From an uncultured Pelagibacteraceae bacterium (lineage in GTDB: Bacteria; Pseudomonadota; Alphaproteobacteria; Pelagibacterales; Pelagibacteraceae), in NCBI GenBank assembly GCA_902544985.1, contig CACCFV010000002.1:81177-143320 (forward strand): 62,144 nt of DNA, read 5' to 3'. A program made the translations under genes and the position numbers. Position 1 is the first letter of the stretch, and the number at the start of each line of letters is the position of its first letter. Of the stretch, positions 41,632-50,789 are shown piece after piece. The notes below the pieces were generated by a model. It was not told the DNA's origin. It did no database searches and was given only the letters and a program-made list of their open reading frames with translations.

Positions 41632-42717
41632 ATGACAACTATGAAATTTAAGAGATTTAATATTGAGGCTTATCAACCTGGCAAATCAACTGTTAAAAGA
41701 TTGAAAAAAATTATTAAACTTTCAGCAAATGAATCGGCTTTAGGAGTAAGCGCAAAGGCTAAAAAGGCAATATCAAATAAAAAATTAAGTCTTTTCAGAT
41801 ATCCTGACGGAAAGTCTAAAAAACTAAGAAGCCAAATCTCAAAAAAATTTAATTGTGACAAAGAAAAAATAATTTGTGGAGCTGGCTCAGACGAAGTTAT
41901 TCAAATGTTATGTCAGCTTTTCCTTAAACCAAAAGATGAAGTAATTCTTCCTCAATTTAGTTTTTTGATGTACAGAATATATTCAAAAATAGTTGGGGCA
42001 AAAGTTGTTTTTGCTAAAGAAAAAAATTTTAAAGTTTCTGTTTCGGAAATAATTAAAAAGGTAAGCAATAAAACTAAAATTGTATTTCTTGCTAATCCAA
42101 ATAATCCAACTGGTACTTACTTGAATAGCTCTGAATTAATTGATTTAAGAAAAAAATTAAGAAAAAATGTCTTACTTGTCGTAGATGATGCTTATGCAGA
42201 GTATATGCAAAATAAAGATTATAAATCTGGTTTAGATTTATTTAAAAATAAGCAGAATGTTTTTATATTAAGGACATTCTCAAAAATCTATGGACTATCA
42301 TCTTTAAGAATTGGTTGGGGATATGGTTCAAAGAAAATAATTGATGCTTTAAATATCATTAAACCTCCATTCAATGTTAATGAAGTAGCTCAAAAGGCAG
42401 CTATTGAGTCACTTAAAGATAAAAAATTTATTTCACGCTCTGTAAAACATAATTATCTTTATGCAACAAAATTGAAAGATTTTTTAAACAATTATGATAT
42501 TAGTTCCAATAAAGTTTCTGCTAACTTTTTATTATTGAATTTTGATAAATGTAAACTAAGAGCTAAAAGTTTTTATGAAAAATTAAAAAAGAAAGGAATT
42601 ATTTTAAGGCCTACTGAAGAAGGTTATAAAATAAAAAATATGCTACGATTAACCATTGGATCAAAAGATGAAAATATAAAATTTATCAAAGCAACACAAA
42701 ATATATTTAGAAAATGA
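41632..42717 (+). CDS. hisC: Histidinol-phosphate aminotransferase
   Basis: PLP-dependent class I/II aminotransferase, 361 aa. Motifs are LSANESALG, the FRYPDG block, FLANPNNPTGTYL, VVDDAYAEYM and the PLP lysine in RTFSKIYGLSSLRIGWGYG. Placed next to tyrA, it may also transaminate aromatic precursors (prephenate or aromatic keto acids), as proposed for similar alphaproteobacterial pairs. It is divergent from metXW; a GAGG at 41613-41616 lies rather far (about 15 nt) from the ATG. It overlaps tyrA by 4 bp. Confidence 0.9.
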   Translation: MTTMKFKRFNIEAYQPGKSTVKRLKKIIKLSANESALGVSAKAKKAISNKKLSLFRYPDGKSKKLRSQISKKFNCDKEKIICGAGSDEVIQMLCQLFLKPKDEVILPQFSFLMYRIYSKIVGAKVVFAKEKNFKVSVSEIIKKVSNKTKIVFLANPNNPTGTYLNSSELIDLRKKLRKNVLLVVDDAYAEYMQNKDYKSGLDLFKNKQNVFILRTFSKIYGLSSLRIGWGYGSKKIIDALNIIKPPFNVNEVAQKAAIESLKDKKFISRSVKHNYLYATKLKDFLNNYDISSNKVSANFLLLNFDKCKLRAKSFYEKLKKKGIILRPTEEGYKIKNMLRLTIGSKDENIKFIKATQNIFRK

Positions 42718-43610
42718 GAAACGTATTAATTATAGGCTGTGGATTATTGGGCTCTTCTTTAGTTAGAAAGATTTCGAAAAAAAAAATAGCAAAAAAAATA
42801 TTTATTTATGAAAAATCAAAATCTAATATCGCTAAAATAAAAAGTCTCAGATTACCCGGAACTATTGTTAAGTCGCTTAAAGATGGTTTGGTAAATTCAA
42901 ACTTAGTGATTGTTTGCACATCAACGAGTGAATATAAAAAACTCATTCTTAAAATTAATAAAATTATTTCGCCAAAGACACTGATTACTGATGTCGGATC
43001 TTCAAAAATAGAGTCATCAAAAATTATTAAAAAATTTTTGAAGCGTGGTATAAATTGGATAAGGAGTCACCCTATCGCTGGATCAGAGGTGAGTGGACCA
43101 GAATTCGGAAAAGCAGACATGTTTGAGGATAAATGGTGTGTATTAATCAAGGATAAAAAAACAAGTTCTAAGAATTTAAAAATTTTAATTTCTTTTTGGA
43201 AAAAGATGGGTTCAAAAACTGTTATTATGAACTCTGAAAAACATGACAAAGTTTTTTCTATCACAAGTCATTTACCACATTTAATTGCCTACAATTTAGT
43301 TAAATCGGCTCAAGATTTTGAAAAAATACTTAAATTTGGTCTTATTAAGTACAGTGCTGGGGGGTTGAGAGATTTTTCAAGAATAGCTGCTTCAAATGAA
43401 ATTATGTGGAGAGATATTTTCTTTGACAATAAGGTTAATGTTACAAAAGCGATAGACTTATTTATCAAAAACTTAAAATCTTTCAAAAAAGATATAAATT
43501 CTAAAAATAATAAATCAATTTTAAAAAAATTATCTCAGACTAAAAAAGTTAGGTCTAAAATTATTAAATTAAAACAGGATGTAAACAAACCTGACTTTGG
43601 TAGAGATTAA
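42714..43610 (+). CDS. tyrA: Prephenate/arogenate dehydrogenase
   Basis: NAD(P)-dependent oxidative decarboxylation leading to tyrosine. The 298 aa product has the Rossmann start VLIIGCGLLGSSLVRK, DVGSSKIESS, the active-site HPIAGSEVSGPEFG and the ITSHLPHLIAYNL helix. Whether prephenate or arogenate is preferred is not visible. Its stop shares a TTAA with the convergent NlpC/P60 gene. Confidence 0.93.
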   Translation: MRNVLIIGCGLLGSSLVRKISKKKIAKKIFIYEKSKSNIAKIKSLRLPGTIVKSLKDGLVNSNLVIVCTSTSEYKKLILKINKIISPKTLITDVGSSKIESSKIIKKFLKRGINWIRSHPIAGSEVSGPEFGKADMFEDKWCVLIKDKKTSSKNLKILISFWKKMGSKTVIMNSEKHDKVFSITSHLPHLIAYNLVKSAQDFEKILKFGLIKYSAGGLRDFSRIAASNEIMWRDIFFDNKVNVTKAIDLFIKNLKSFKKDINSKNNKSILKKLSQTKKVRSKIIKLKQDVNKPDFGRD

Positions 43611-44359
43611 ATATTACTAATATTACTCACTTTTTTAATTTTCAGATTTGCGGTTTTATCAATTAATTTAATTGTTTGTCCTGTTGGCATTATTATCACC
43701 TTCTTTTTTGGTCCATAGGCATGAATAAATCTAGACTTATTTAGACATATACCAACATGTCCTTTCCAAAATACGATATCTCCTTTAAGTCGATTTTTAC
43801 TTCTTTTTCTTTTACAAAATCTTATTTGATCTTTTGTATCTCTTGGAAAAAATATTCTGTTGTAATAAAAATAGATTTGAATTAATGCTGAACAATCAAT
43901 CCCATCACAGGTTTTTCCGCCCCATATGTATTTTGTGTTTAAAAAGAATTTGAATATTTTGATATAATTTTTCTCATGATGATCAATATTTTTGATATCA
44001 CTTTTTTTGATCCATTTATTTTTTTCAAATTCTATATACTTTTTATTTTCATTTCGTTTACACACACCAGATCCATAATATAGACAATGTTTTGAGGACA
44101 AAAATCTTTTATCTCTTTTAAAGAAAATTCTAGATTTAATTTTTGAAATTTTATATGAGGGTTTAAAATTTTCTAAAAATTTATCTTTTTTTATATATCC
44201 AATATAATTGTCATAATGAGTTTTTATTTTTATATATTTTTTTCTTTTCAATAGAATCTTAAATTTCTCTCCATATAAAATTTGTGAAACTACCTCAGAA
44301 TTATGAGATGGTTTAAAGTAAATGTTAGCTACAGGTTTATTTAAAAAATTATTTTTCAC
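43607..44359 (-). CDS. NlpC/P60-family peptidase with SH3-like N-terminus, cytoplasmic
   Basis: The 250 aa product has SH3-type segments in the first 120 residues (NIYFKPSHNSEVVSQILYGE, YDNYIGYIKKDKF) and a C-terminal NlpC/P60 domain with Cys156 (CDGIDCSALIQIYF) and His201 (GDIVFWKGHVGICL). No signal peptide or membrane segment is visible. This resembles the gamma-D-glutamyl-meso-DAP peptidases that trim recycled wall peptides in the cytosol. It starts with GTG inside ampG (11-bp overlap), which supports a recycling role. Its base composition is especially AT- and Lys-rich. Confidence 0.85.
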   Translation of the reverse strand: MKNNFLNKPVANIYFKPSHNSEVVSQILYGEKFKILLKRKKYIKIKTHYDNYIGYIKKDKFLENFKPSYKISKIKSRIFFKRDKRFLSSKHCLYYGSGVCKRNENKKYIEFEKNKWIKKSDIKNIDHHEKNYIKIFKFFLNTKYIWGGKTCDGIDCSALIQIYFYYNRIFFPRDTKDQIRFCKRKRSKNRLKGDIVFWKGHVGICLNKSRFIHAYGPKKKVIIMPTGQTIKLIDKTANLKIKKVSNISNI

Positions 44360-45725
44360 TTAGTTGTAGTTTATTTTTCATGATCCATAGGATTATTAAT
44401 GAAGGAATTACCATTAGCGCAGTCAAAATGAAAAATATTCCCCAATCACCATTTAACCAATCAACAAGGGCACCAGAGGAGGAGGCTAAAGTTGTTCTAC
44501 CAGCGGTGCCTATTGAGGCTAAGAGCGCATATTGAGTTGCTGTATAGGCTCTGTCTACGAGCATAGATATAAAGGCTACAAAAGCTACTGTTGCAAATGC
44601 AGCAGCTATATCATCAAAAATAACTGCAATAGCAAATAAAAATTCTGATTTATCGCTCCAGGCCAATACACTGAACAAAAGGTTTGTACTTGCCATCATA
44701 ACTCCAGCAAAAAACATTGCTTTTAACACTCCGGATCTTATTACAAAAAGCCCACCTAAAAGAGTAAACGTCACAGTAGTAATCCAACCTAACGTTTTAG
44801 AGTAAATAGCGATATCTGATTTACTAAAACCTATTTCTTTATAAAAAATTATAGACATCCTTCCAAGAAATGCCTCTCCCACTTTAAATAAAAAAACAAA
44901 TCCTAAAATTCCTAAAGCAATCGAAAAGCCATTTTTTTTAAAAAAACTAATGATTGGGCCACTTATTGTTCCAGCAACCCAGGTTATCAATTTTGTAAAT
45001 ATATTTTGATTTTTAAATTGAGATGATATTAATTTGTCATTTTCTTTTTGTTGATCTTGTCTTTCTAAATTTCCAGACTCGTCAATGAACATTAAGCCAA
45101 TGTTCATCAAAATTACTAAAATCCCCAAAATTAAGAAAGTTAGTTGCCAATAATTTTCAAAACCAATGTTTTGAAGAATATCTGCCGCAAATAATGATAG
45201 TACCCCACCTAACTTATATCCTGTCCACCAACCGACAACCGCCATTGCGGCTCCAGCAGCCATGGATTTTCCCTCATCCTCACCAATCTGTTCAATTCTT
45301 AAAGCATCAACTGTTATATCTTGAGTTGATGATGCTATAGCAATCATTAAGCCTACTGAAACAACTAATGCTAAATTTTCAGATGGATTGAGTAAACTCC
45401 AAAGAGCAAGTGAGAGTAAGATGATAATTTGCATCAAAACAATCCATCCTCTTCTGTGACCTATTTTTTTTGTTAAATATGGTATTTGTATTCTATCTAT
45501 TAAAGGTGCCCATAAATAATTAAATGCGTAAACTGCAAAAATTAATCCAGCCCATCCAACAGTTGATCTGCTTAGTCCATCTTCTTTTAACCATAAACTC
45601 AGACTACTTCCAATCAAAACCCATGGAAAACCTGATATTGCACCAAGCAATAAAATTTTGAGCATTCTTTTGTCGAAATAAACCGAGAACATTTCAGACA
45701 AAGAGTTTTTTTTAATTTCTATCAA
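44349..45725 (-). CDS. ampG: AmpG-type muropeptide permease (MFS)
   Basis: Major facilitator transporter of anhydromuropeptides into the cytoplasm. The 458 aa product has about 12 hydrophobic segments, the N-terminal LLGAISGFPWVLIGSSLSLW, the APLIDRIQIPYLTKKIGHRRGW loop and ASSTQDITVDALRIEQIGE, all AmpG-like. The start is a TTG at 45725, directly after the trkH stop and 8 nt after a strong GGAGG. An upstream ATG at 45815 would run 88 bp into trkH with unrelated residues. Confidence 0.88.
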   Translation of the reverse strand: MIEIKKNSLSEMFSVYFDKRMLKILLLGAISGFPWVLIGSSLSLWLKEDGLSRSTVGWAGLIFAVYAFNYLWAPLIDRIQIPYLTKKIGHRRGWIVLMQIIILLSLALWSLLNPSENLALVVSVGLMIAIASSTQDITVDALRIEQIGEDEGKSMAAGAAMAVVGWWTGYKLGGVLSLFAADILQNIGFENYWQLTFLILGILVILMNIGLMFIDESGNLERQDQQKENDKLISSQFKNQNIFTKLITWVAGTISGPIISFFKKNGFSIALGILGFVFLFKVGEAFLGRMSIIFYKEIGFSKSDIAIYSKTLGWITTVTFTLLGGLFVIRSGVLKAMFFAGVMMASTNLLFSVLAWSDKSEFLFAIAVIFDDIAAAFATVAFVAFISMLVDRAYTATQYALLASIGTAGRTTLASSSGALVDWLNGDWGIFFILTALMVIPSLIILWIMKNKLQLSEK

Positions 45726-45727
45726 AT

Positions 45728-47167
45728 TTAATTCCTCCAAAAAGATGGTAAAAATAATACAAGAATTGCAAATAATTCTAATCTCCCCAAAATCATACCA
45801 AAACTTAAAATCCACTTAGAGATATCAGGTAGTGATGAAAAATTTCCGTTTGGCCCAATAGTCGAACCTAGGCCAGGTCCTACATTTGAGATAGATGTTG
45901 CAGCACCAGAAATTGAAGTAATAAAGTCAAGACCTGTCAAAGATAATAATGCTGTAATCACAAAAAAAATTACCAGGTACATATAAATGAAAGAGATAAT
46001 TGATGCGGTAAATTTATCATCAACAGGACTTTGGTTATATTTTAGAACGAAAATTCCCTTGGGATAAATAATCTTTTTAAGTTGATTCAAAACAAATGAG
46101 TAAAGTATTTGAAATCTAAATATTTTAATACCACAGGTCGTTGAGCCAGCACATCCACCGATAAACATTAAACCTATAAATATAATTAAAGGAAATCCAC
46201 CCCAGTTATCAAATTGTGCATTTACATATCCAGTACCTGTCAAAATTGATATTACATTGAATAAAACTGTTCTGAAGTTAAGTTCAGACGATTTATCTAA
46301 AAACAAATAAATTGATAAGATCAGAATACTTATTAAGATTATTTTCAAAAAAGTTCTAATTTGAATATCTGAAAAAAATATTCTTCTATTACCGTTTAAG
46401 AATTTGATATAAGCGATAAAAGGCAAACTTCCCAAGATAATAAAAATCATTGCTGAAATTTCTATTGAAAAACTATTAAAGAAACCAATAGACTCATTAT
46501 AGTTTGAAAAACCCCCAGTTGCTATTGTTGTCATAGAATGGGTTATACTATCAAAAGTATTCATCCCAAGAATTTTATATGATAGTGCGCAAAGAGTAGT
46601 GAGACCTGAATAAATGTAAATTAATCTCAACGCAATTTCTTTCGATTTAGGAAGAATTTTTTCTGATGAGTCACTGTTAGAAATTTTGAATAATTGCATA
46701 CCACCAACATTCATTATTGGCATCAAAGTGATCGCCATAACAATTATTCCAATACCACCCAACCATTGAAGAATTGCTCTCCAAAGCAAAATTGCTTTGG
46801 GCATCTCCTCTAAGTTTGGAATGATTGTTGAACCAGTTGTTGTAATGCCTGACATACTCTCAAAAAATGCATTGGTAAACGAAAAATTGACTTCAGAAAA
46901 TATTAGAGGAAGTGAACCAAAAATTGCGATACTTAGCCAAGATAACGCGGTCAATAAAAAAGCTTGCTGTAAATTTAACTTCTTATCATGATCAAGATTA
47001 GATAAAAAAAATAGCGTACCAAAAATAATTGTAATAATTGAGGCACCAAAAAAAGAGGAGTCAATTTCATTAAAAAAAAATTGAACAAATATTGGGATCA
47101 ACATAAAAATTCCAAGAATTATTTGAAGAATTCCAAGTGTAAAAAAAACAGTTTTATAATTAGACAT
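45728..47167 (-). CDS. trkH: Trk-type potassium transporter membrane subunit TrkH
   Basis: Membrane pore of the Trk K+ uptake system. The 479 aa product has four pore-loop repeats with the expected glycines (SGITTTGSTII, IATGGFSNYNES, LTGTGYVNAQF, NVGPGLGSTIGP) and many hydrophobic helices. The cytoplasmic partner TrkA is not in this window. It is first of trkH-ampG-NlpC/P60 and divergent from lysK across an 87-bp gap without an unambiguous promoter. Confidence 0.94.
   Translation of the reverse strand: MSNYKTVFFTLGILQIILGIFMLIPIFVQFFFNEIDSSFFGASIITIIFGTLFFLSNLDHDKKLNLQQAFLLTALSWLSIAIFGSLPLIFSEVNFSFTNAFFESMSGITTTGSTIIPNLEEMPKAILLWRAILQWLGGIGIIVMAITLMPIMNVGGMQLFKISNSDSSEKILPKSKEIALRLIYIYSGLTTLCALSYKILGMNTFDSITHSMTTIATGGFSNYNESIGFFNSFSIEISAMIFIILGSLPFIAYIKFLNGNRRIFFSDIQIRTFLKIILISILILSIYLFLDKSSELNFRTVLFNVISILTGTGYVNAQFDNWGGFPLIIFIGLMFIGGCAGSTTCGIKIFRFQILYSFVLNQLKKIIYPKGIFVLKYNQSPVDDKFTASIISFIYMYLVIFFVITALLSLTGLDFITSISGAATSISNVGPGLGSTIGPNGNFSSLPDISKWILSFGMILGRLELFAILVLFLPSFWRN
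45734..45738 (-). promoter_or_regulatory. Strong Shine-Dalgarno that fixes the ampG TTG start
   Basis: GGAGG on the minus strand, within the last trkH codons, lies 8 nt before TTG 45725. It is among the strongest ribosome binding sites in the window and decides between the TTG and the distal ATG. Confidence 0.75.
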
Positions 47168-47255
47168 TTTGATAGAACATTATTTTATGGTAAATAAATT
47201 TCAACTCTATAAGAATAAGTTAAAGCGTTAATTTAAGATTTTATTTGAATTAATC

Positions 47256-48818
47256 ATGATTAAAAAAGAGAATTTTGATAAAACAAGTGCATGGCCTTTC
47301 GTTGAAGCAAAAAAAATACTTCGAGAAAGAAAATCTTTTATAGAAAAAAAAGGCAAAATAATTCTCCAAACAGGATATGGTCCTAGTGGCCTTCCACATA
47401 TAGGAACTTTTGGAGAAGTTGCAAGGACATCAATGATTGTAAATGCACTAAAACATTTGACTGATTTACCAACTGAAATCATTACTTTTTCAGATGATAT
47501 GGATGGTCTTAGAAAAGTACCTGACAACGTTCCACAAAAAGAATTATTAGAAAAAAATTTGCACAAACCGCTTACTAATGTGCCTGATCCCTTTCAAAAA
47601 TTTAATAGTTTTGGTGAGCATAATAATGAAATGCTAAAAAAATTTTTAAACAATTTTAAATTTAAATATAATTTTAAAAGTTCAACATCACTTTATAAGT
47701 CTGGTTTCTTTAACTCTTCTCTCCAAGTTATTTTAGAGAATTATGATGGTATAATGAATATAATACTTCCTACACTAGGAAAAGAGAGACAAAAAACGTA
47801 TAGTCCATTTCTTCCAATTTGTCCGGTTACAGGTCATGTTCTAGAAATACCTGTAAAAAATATTAATAAAGAAAAATCTATTATTGTTTTTGATAATAAT
47901 GGAAAAGATTTGGAAACAAGCATTTATGATGGAAATTGTAAATTACAGTGGAAAGTTGATTGGGCTATGAGATGGTATGCACTAGATGTTGATTTTGAAA
48001 TGTATGGAAAAGATCTTATAGAGAGTGCAATACTTTCAACAAAAATTATCAAATTGATTGGAAAAACAAATCCCTCAGGGTTTGCATATGAACTATTTTT
48101 GGATGAAAAAGGAGAGAAGATTTCAAAATCAAAGGGAAACGGCATTACTATTGATCAATGGCTAGAGTATGCTTCTCCTGAAAGTTTGTCGCTGTATATG
48201 TATCAAAATCCAAAAAGAGCAAAAAAACTTTACAAAGAAATAGTTTCAAAAACTGTCGATGATTATTTGGATCTGATTGAGAAAGCAAAAAATCAAAATG
48301 AGTTGCAGCTACTTATGAATCCTGTGTGGCATGTTCATAATAGTTTGGTGCCTAAAGAAAATATGATTATGTCGTTTTCGATGTTATTAAACTTGGTTGA
48401 AACAAGTAATGCTGACAGCAAAGAACTTCTTTGGAAATTTGTTAAAAAATATAAAAAAGACATTTCTGAGAAAGATAACCCTATCTTTGATAATTTAGTA
48501 GGCTATGCAATAAAATATTTTAACGACGTAATAAAATTGAAAAAAAAATATAAAAAGCCTAATGGTGAAGAAAAAAAAGCTTTAGAAGCTCTGGTAAAAA
48601 CTTTAGATAAATGTGACGACAAAATGAAACCAGAAGATATTCAAACAATGATATATTCGACTGGTAAAGAAAATGGATACACTGAGAACCTTCGAGATTG
48701 GTTTAAATTAATTTATGAAGTAGTTTTTGGAGACGAAAATGGACCAAGGATGGGTTTTTTTATAAGTTTTTTTGGTGTGAAAGAAACAAAAGATCTTATA
48801 TTAAATAAAATTAAATAA
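47256..48818 (+). CDS. lysK: Lysyl-tRNA synthetase, class I
   Basis: Class I (archaeal-type) LysRS, found in most alphaproteobacteria in place of the class II lysS enzyme. The 520 aa product has the HIGH-like motif in GYGPSGLPHIGTFGEV, the DDMDGLRKVP block and the KMSKS-like KISKSKGNGI. The alpha-helix-cage C-terminal region follows. Its stop shares one base with the pyrD start. Confidence 0.96.
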   Translation: MIKKENFDKTSAWPFVEAKKILRERKSFIEKKGKIILQTGYGPSGLPHIGTFGEVARTSMIVNALKHLTDLPTEIITFSDDMDGLRKVPDNVPQKELLEKNLHKPLTNVPDPFQKFNSFGEHNNEMLKKFLNNFKFKYNFKSSTSLYKSGFFNSSLQVILENYDGIMNIILPTLGKERQKTYSPFLPICPVTGHVLEIPVKNINKEKSIIVFDNNGKDLETSIYDGNCKLQWKVDWAMRWYALDVDFEMYGKDLIESAILSTKIIKLIGKTNPSGFAYELFLDEKGEKISKSKGNGITIDQWLEYASPESLSLYMYQNPKRAKKLYKEIVSKTVDDYLDLIEKAKNQNELQLLMNPVWHVHNSLVPKENMIMSFSMLLNLVETSNADSKELLWKFVKKYKKDISEKDNPIFDNLVGYAIKYFNDVIKLKKKYKKPNGEEKKALEALVKTLDKCDDKMKPEDIQTMIYSTGKENGYTENLRDWFKLIYEVVFGDENGPRMGFFISFFGVKETKDLILNKIK

Positions 48819-49864
48819 TGTTTTCAAATTTAAGATCTTTAATTTTTAAATTAGATCCCGAGACGGCTCATAGTATAGCGATAAAGTCACTTAAATTCAA
48901 TTTTATTCCAAATATTTTAGATGAAGAAAAAAATAATCCTCTTTTTAAGACTAAATTATTTAATAAAGAAATAGAAAATCCAATTGGTATGGCAGCAGGA
49001 TTTGATAAGAATGCCGAGGTATATAATTCATTGTTTAATTTAGGGTTTGGTTTCGTCGAAGTAGGAACTGTTACACCATTAGAACAATACGGAAATCCCA
49101 AACCTAGAGTTTTTAGACTAGTAGAAGATGAGGCCCTGATAAATAGACTTGGTTTCAATAATCAAGGTTCAAAAAATATTGCAGATCGAATTAAAAGAAA
49201 TAATCCAACTGGATTACTTGGAATAAATATTGGACCTAATAAAGACTCAGAAGATAGAACAAATGATTATATACAGTGTTTAAAAATGTTTAATGGGGCC
49301 TCTGATTATATCACTGTTAATATTTCCTCACCAAACACCGAAGATTTAAGAAACTTTCACGATCAAAAAAAATTAGATGATCTTTTAAAACTAATAGAAA
49401 AAGAGAAGAGAAAACTTAACTCTAAAACACCTATAGCGGTAAAAGTATCACCAGATATTAATGATAAAGAAATTATGAAAATTTCTGAAGTGCTTTTAGA
49501 TAACGAGATAGAAGCTGCTATAATTTCTAACACATCTGATACAACAAGAGAAAATTTACAAAATACTCAAAGTCATCAAAAAGGAGGATTATCCGGGAAA
49601 CCTATTGAGTTAAAGTCCTCAGAGTTAATCAGAAAATTTTATAAAGTTTTAAAAGGCAGAATTAAAATTATAGGCGTAGGTGGTGTGGACTCTGGCAGAT
49701 CTGCTTATCAAAAATTTTTAGCAGGAGCTGATTATTTACAACTTTATACAGGCATGGTTTTTAGAGGTCCAAATATTGTTGGTCTAATTAAAAAAGAACT
49801 AAAGGAAATACTATTAAAAGATGGTGTAAAAAACTTTAATGAAATAGTAGGAAAAAAGGATTAG
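48818..49864 (+). CDS. pyrD: Dihydroorotate dehydrogenase (quinone), class 2
   Basis: FMN enzyme oxidising dihydroorotate to orotate with quinone. The 348 aa product has the class 2 N-terminal helices (LDPETAHSIAIKSLK), NPIGMAAGFDKNAEV, GFGFVEVGTVTP, RLGFNNQG, the catalytic-Ser region TVNISSPNTEDLR and IIGVGGVDSGRSAYQK. It joins the pyrimidine pathway to the membrane quinone pool. Confidence 0.97.
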   Translation: MFSNLRSLIFKLDPETAHSIAIKSLKFNFIPNILDEEKNNPLFKTKLFNKEIENPIGMAAGFDKNAEVYNSLFNLGFGFVEVGTVTPLEQYGNPKPRVFRLVEDEALINRLGFNNQGSKNIADRIKRNNPTGLLGINIGPNKDSEDRTNDYIQCLKMFNGASDYITVNISSPNTEDLRNFHDQKKLDDLLKLIEKEKRKLNSKTPIAVKVSPDINDKEIMKISEVLLDNEIEAAIISNTSDTTRENLQNTQSHQKGGLSGKPIELKSSELIRKFYKVLKGRIKIIGVGGVDSGRSAYQKFLAGADYLQLYTGMVFRGPNIVGLIKKELKEILLKDGVKNFNEIVGKKD

Positions 49865-49879
49865 AATAATCTAATAAAC

Positions 49880-49908
49880 TTGACGCCATCAATATCTCAC
49901 TTTATATA
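49880..49908 (+). promoter_or_regulatory. Candidate promoter of rpmB
   Basis: TTGACG (49880-49885) and TATATA (49903-49908) are 17 bp apart, with five of six matches in each box. The expected start near 49915 leaves about 6 nt before the ATG at 49921, and no ribosome binding site is present. Confidence 0.6.
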
Positions 49909-49920
49909 GTCGAACAAATT

Positions 49921-50235
49921 ATGACAAAAAAATGTGAATTAACTGGGAAAAATCCAATGAAAGGTCATAATGTTAGTCATGCTAATAATAAGACAAAAAG
50001 AAGATTCTTACCTAATTTAAAAAAAGTAAAATTTACAAGTGAACTTTTAAAAAGAAGCTTAAAATTAACAGTGAGTAATGCAGGGGTTAGATCAGTAGAT
50101 AAAAAAGGTAGTTTTGATGAATTTCTAAAATCTGTAAAAAATAAAAATTTATCTCCTAGATTAAAAAAACTAAAAAAAAGTTTATTAATTAAATCTCCAT
50201 TTCAGAAAAAAACTGCACAATCTAAAACAGCTTAA
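49921..50235 (+). CDS. rpmB: 50S ribosomal protein L28
   Basis: The 104 aa product starts with the standard [20 protein letters not shown] and [12 protein letters not shown]. The C-terminus ends in a lysine-rich extension ([19 protein letters not shown]). Its stop overlaps the VUT transporter start by one base (TAATG), so the two are likely co-translated. Confidence 0.97.
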   Translation: MTKKCELTGKNPMKGHNVSHANNKTKRRFLPNLKKVKFTSELLKRSLKLTVSNAGVRSVDKKGSFDEFLKSVKNKNLSPRLKKLKKSLLIKSPFQKKTAQSKTA

Positions 50236-50789
50236 TGAGTAAATCATTTTTACTTCTATCATTTTTGATGGGTGTTGTTGTCCTATCCTCAAATTATCTT
50301 GTTCAATTTCCAATTAATTATTATGGTTTAAATGAAATATTAACCTACGGAGCTTTCTCTTATCCGATCGCTTTTTTGATTACAGATTTAGCTAATAGAT
50401 CTTATGGAAAAAGAGTTGCAAGAAAAATTGTATATTTTGGCTTTGTACTAGGAATTGGTTTTACAGTTTTATTTTCTACTGATTTTGCAGATCTTATATC
50501 TATTCGTATAGCTATTGGGTCTGGAATTGCATTTTTAACTGCACAATTATTAGATGTGCAAATATTTGACAGATTAAGAAAGAAAGAATGGTTTGTTGCA
50601 CCATTAACATCTTCAATGATTGGTTCAACAATCGATACATTTTTGTTTTTTTCAATATCATTTTATGGGACTGGCGTGCCATGGGTTACACTTTCTCTCG
50701 GAGATTTGATTGTGAAAGTAATAGTAGCTTTGATCATGTTAATACCATTTAGATTACTCTTAAAAACTTTTAAGCCAATTAAAGCTTAA
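50235..50789 (+). CDS. VUT-family transporter, probable queuosine precursor uptake
   Basis: Integral membrane protein of the VUT (vitamin uptake, DUF165) family; members of this family such as YhhQ import queuosine precursors for tRNA modification. The 184 aa product has about five or six hydrophobic segments. Characteristic blocks are YPIAFLITDLANRSYGKR and AQLLDVQIFDRLRKK, followed by SMIGSTIDTFLFFSISFYG. The exact substrate (preQ0, preQ1 or another) is not visible. It ends on a TTAA shared with the convergent ureohydrolase gene. Confidence 0.87.
   Translation: MSKSFLLLSFLMGVVVLSSNYLVQFPINYYGLNEILTYGAFSYPIAFLITDLANRSYGKRVARKIVYFGFVLGIGFTVLFSTDFADLISIRIAIGSGIAFLTAQLLDVQIFDRLRKKEWFVAPLTSSMIGSTIDTFLFFSISFYGTGVPWVTLSLGDLIVKVIVALIMLIPFRLLLKTFKPIKA

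Noticed and set aside
45692-45815. Longer ampG starting at the ATG at 45815
   Set aside because: The extra 30 residues lie inside trkH and are not AmpG-like, while TTG 45725 has a strong GGAGG at the right distance.
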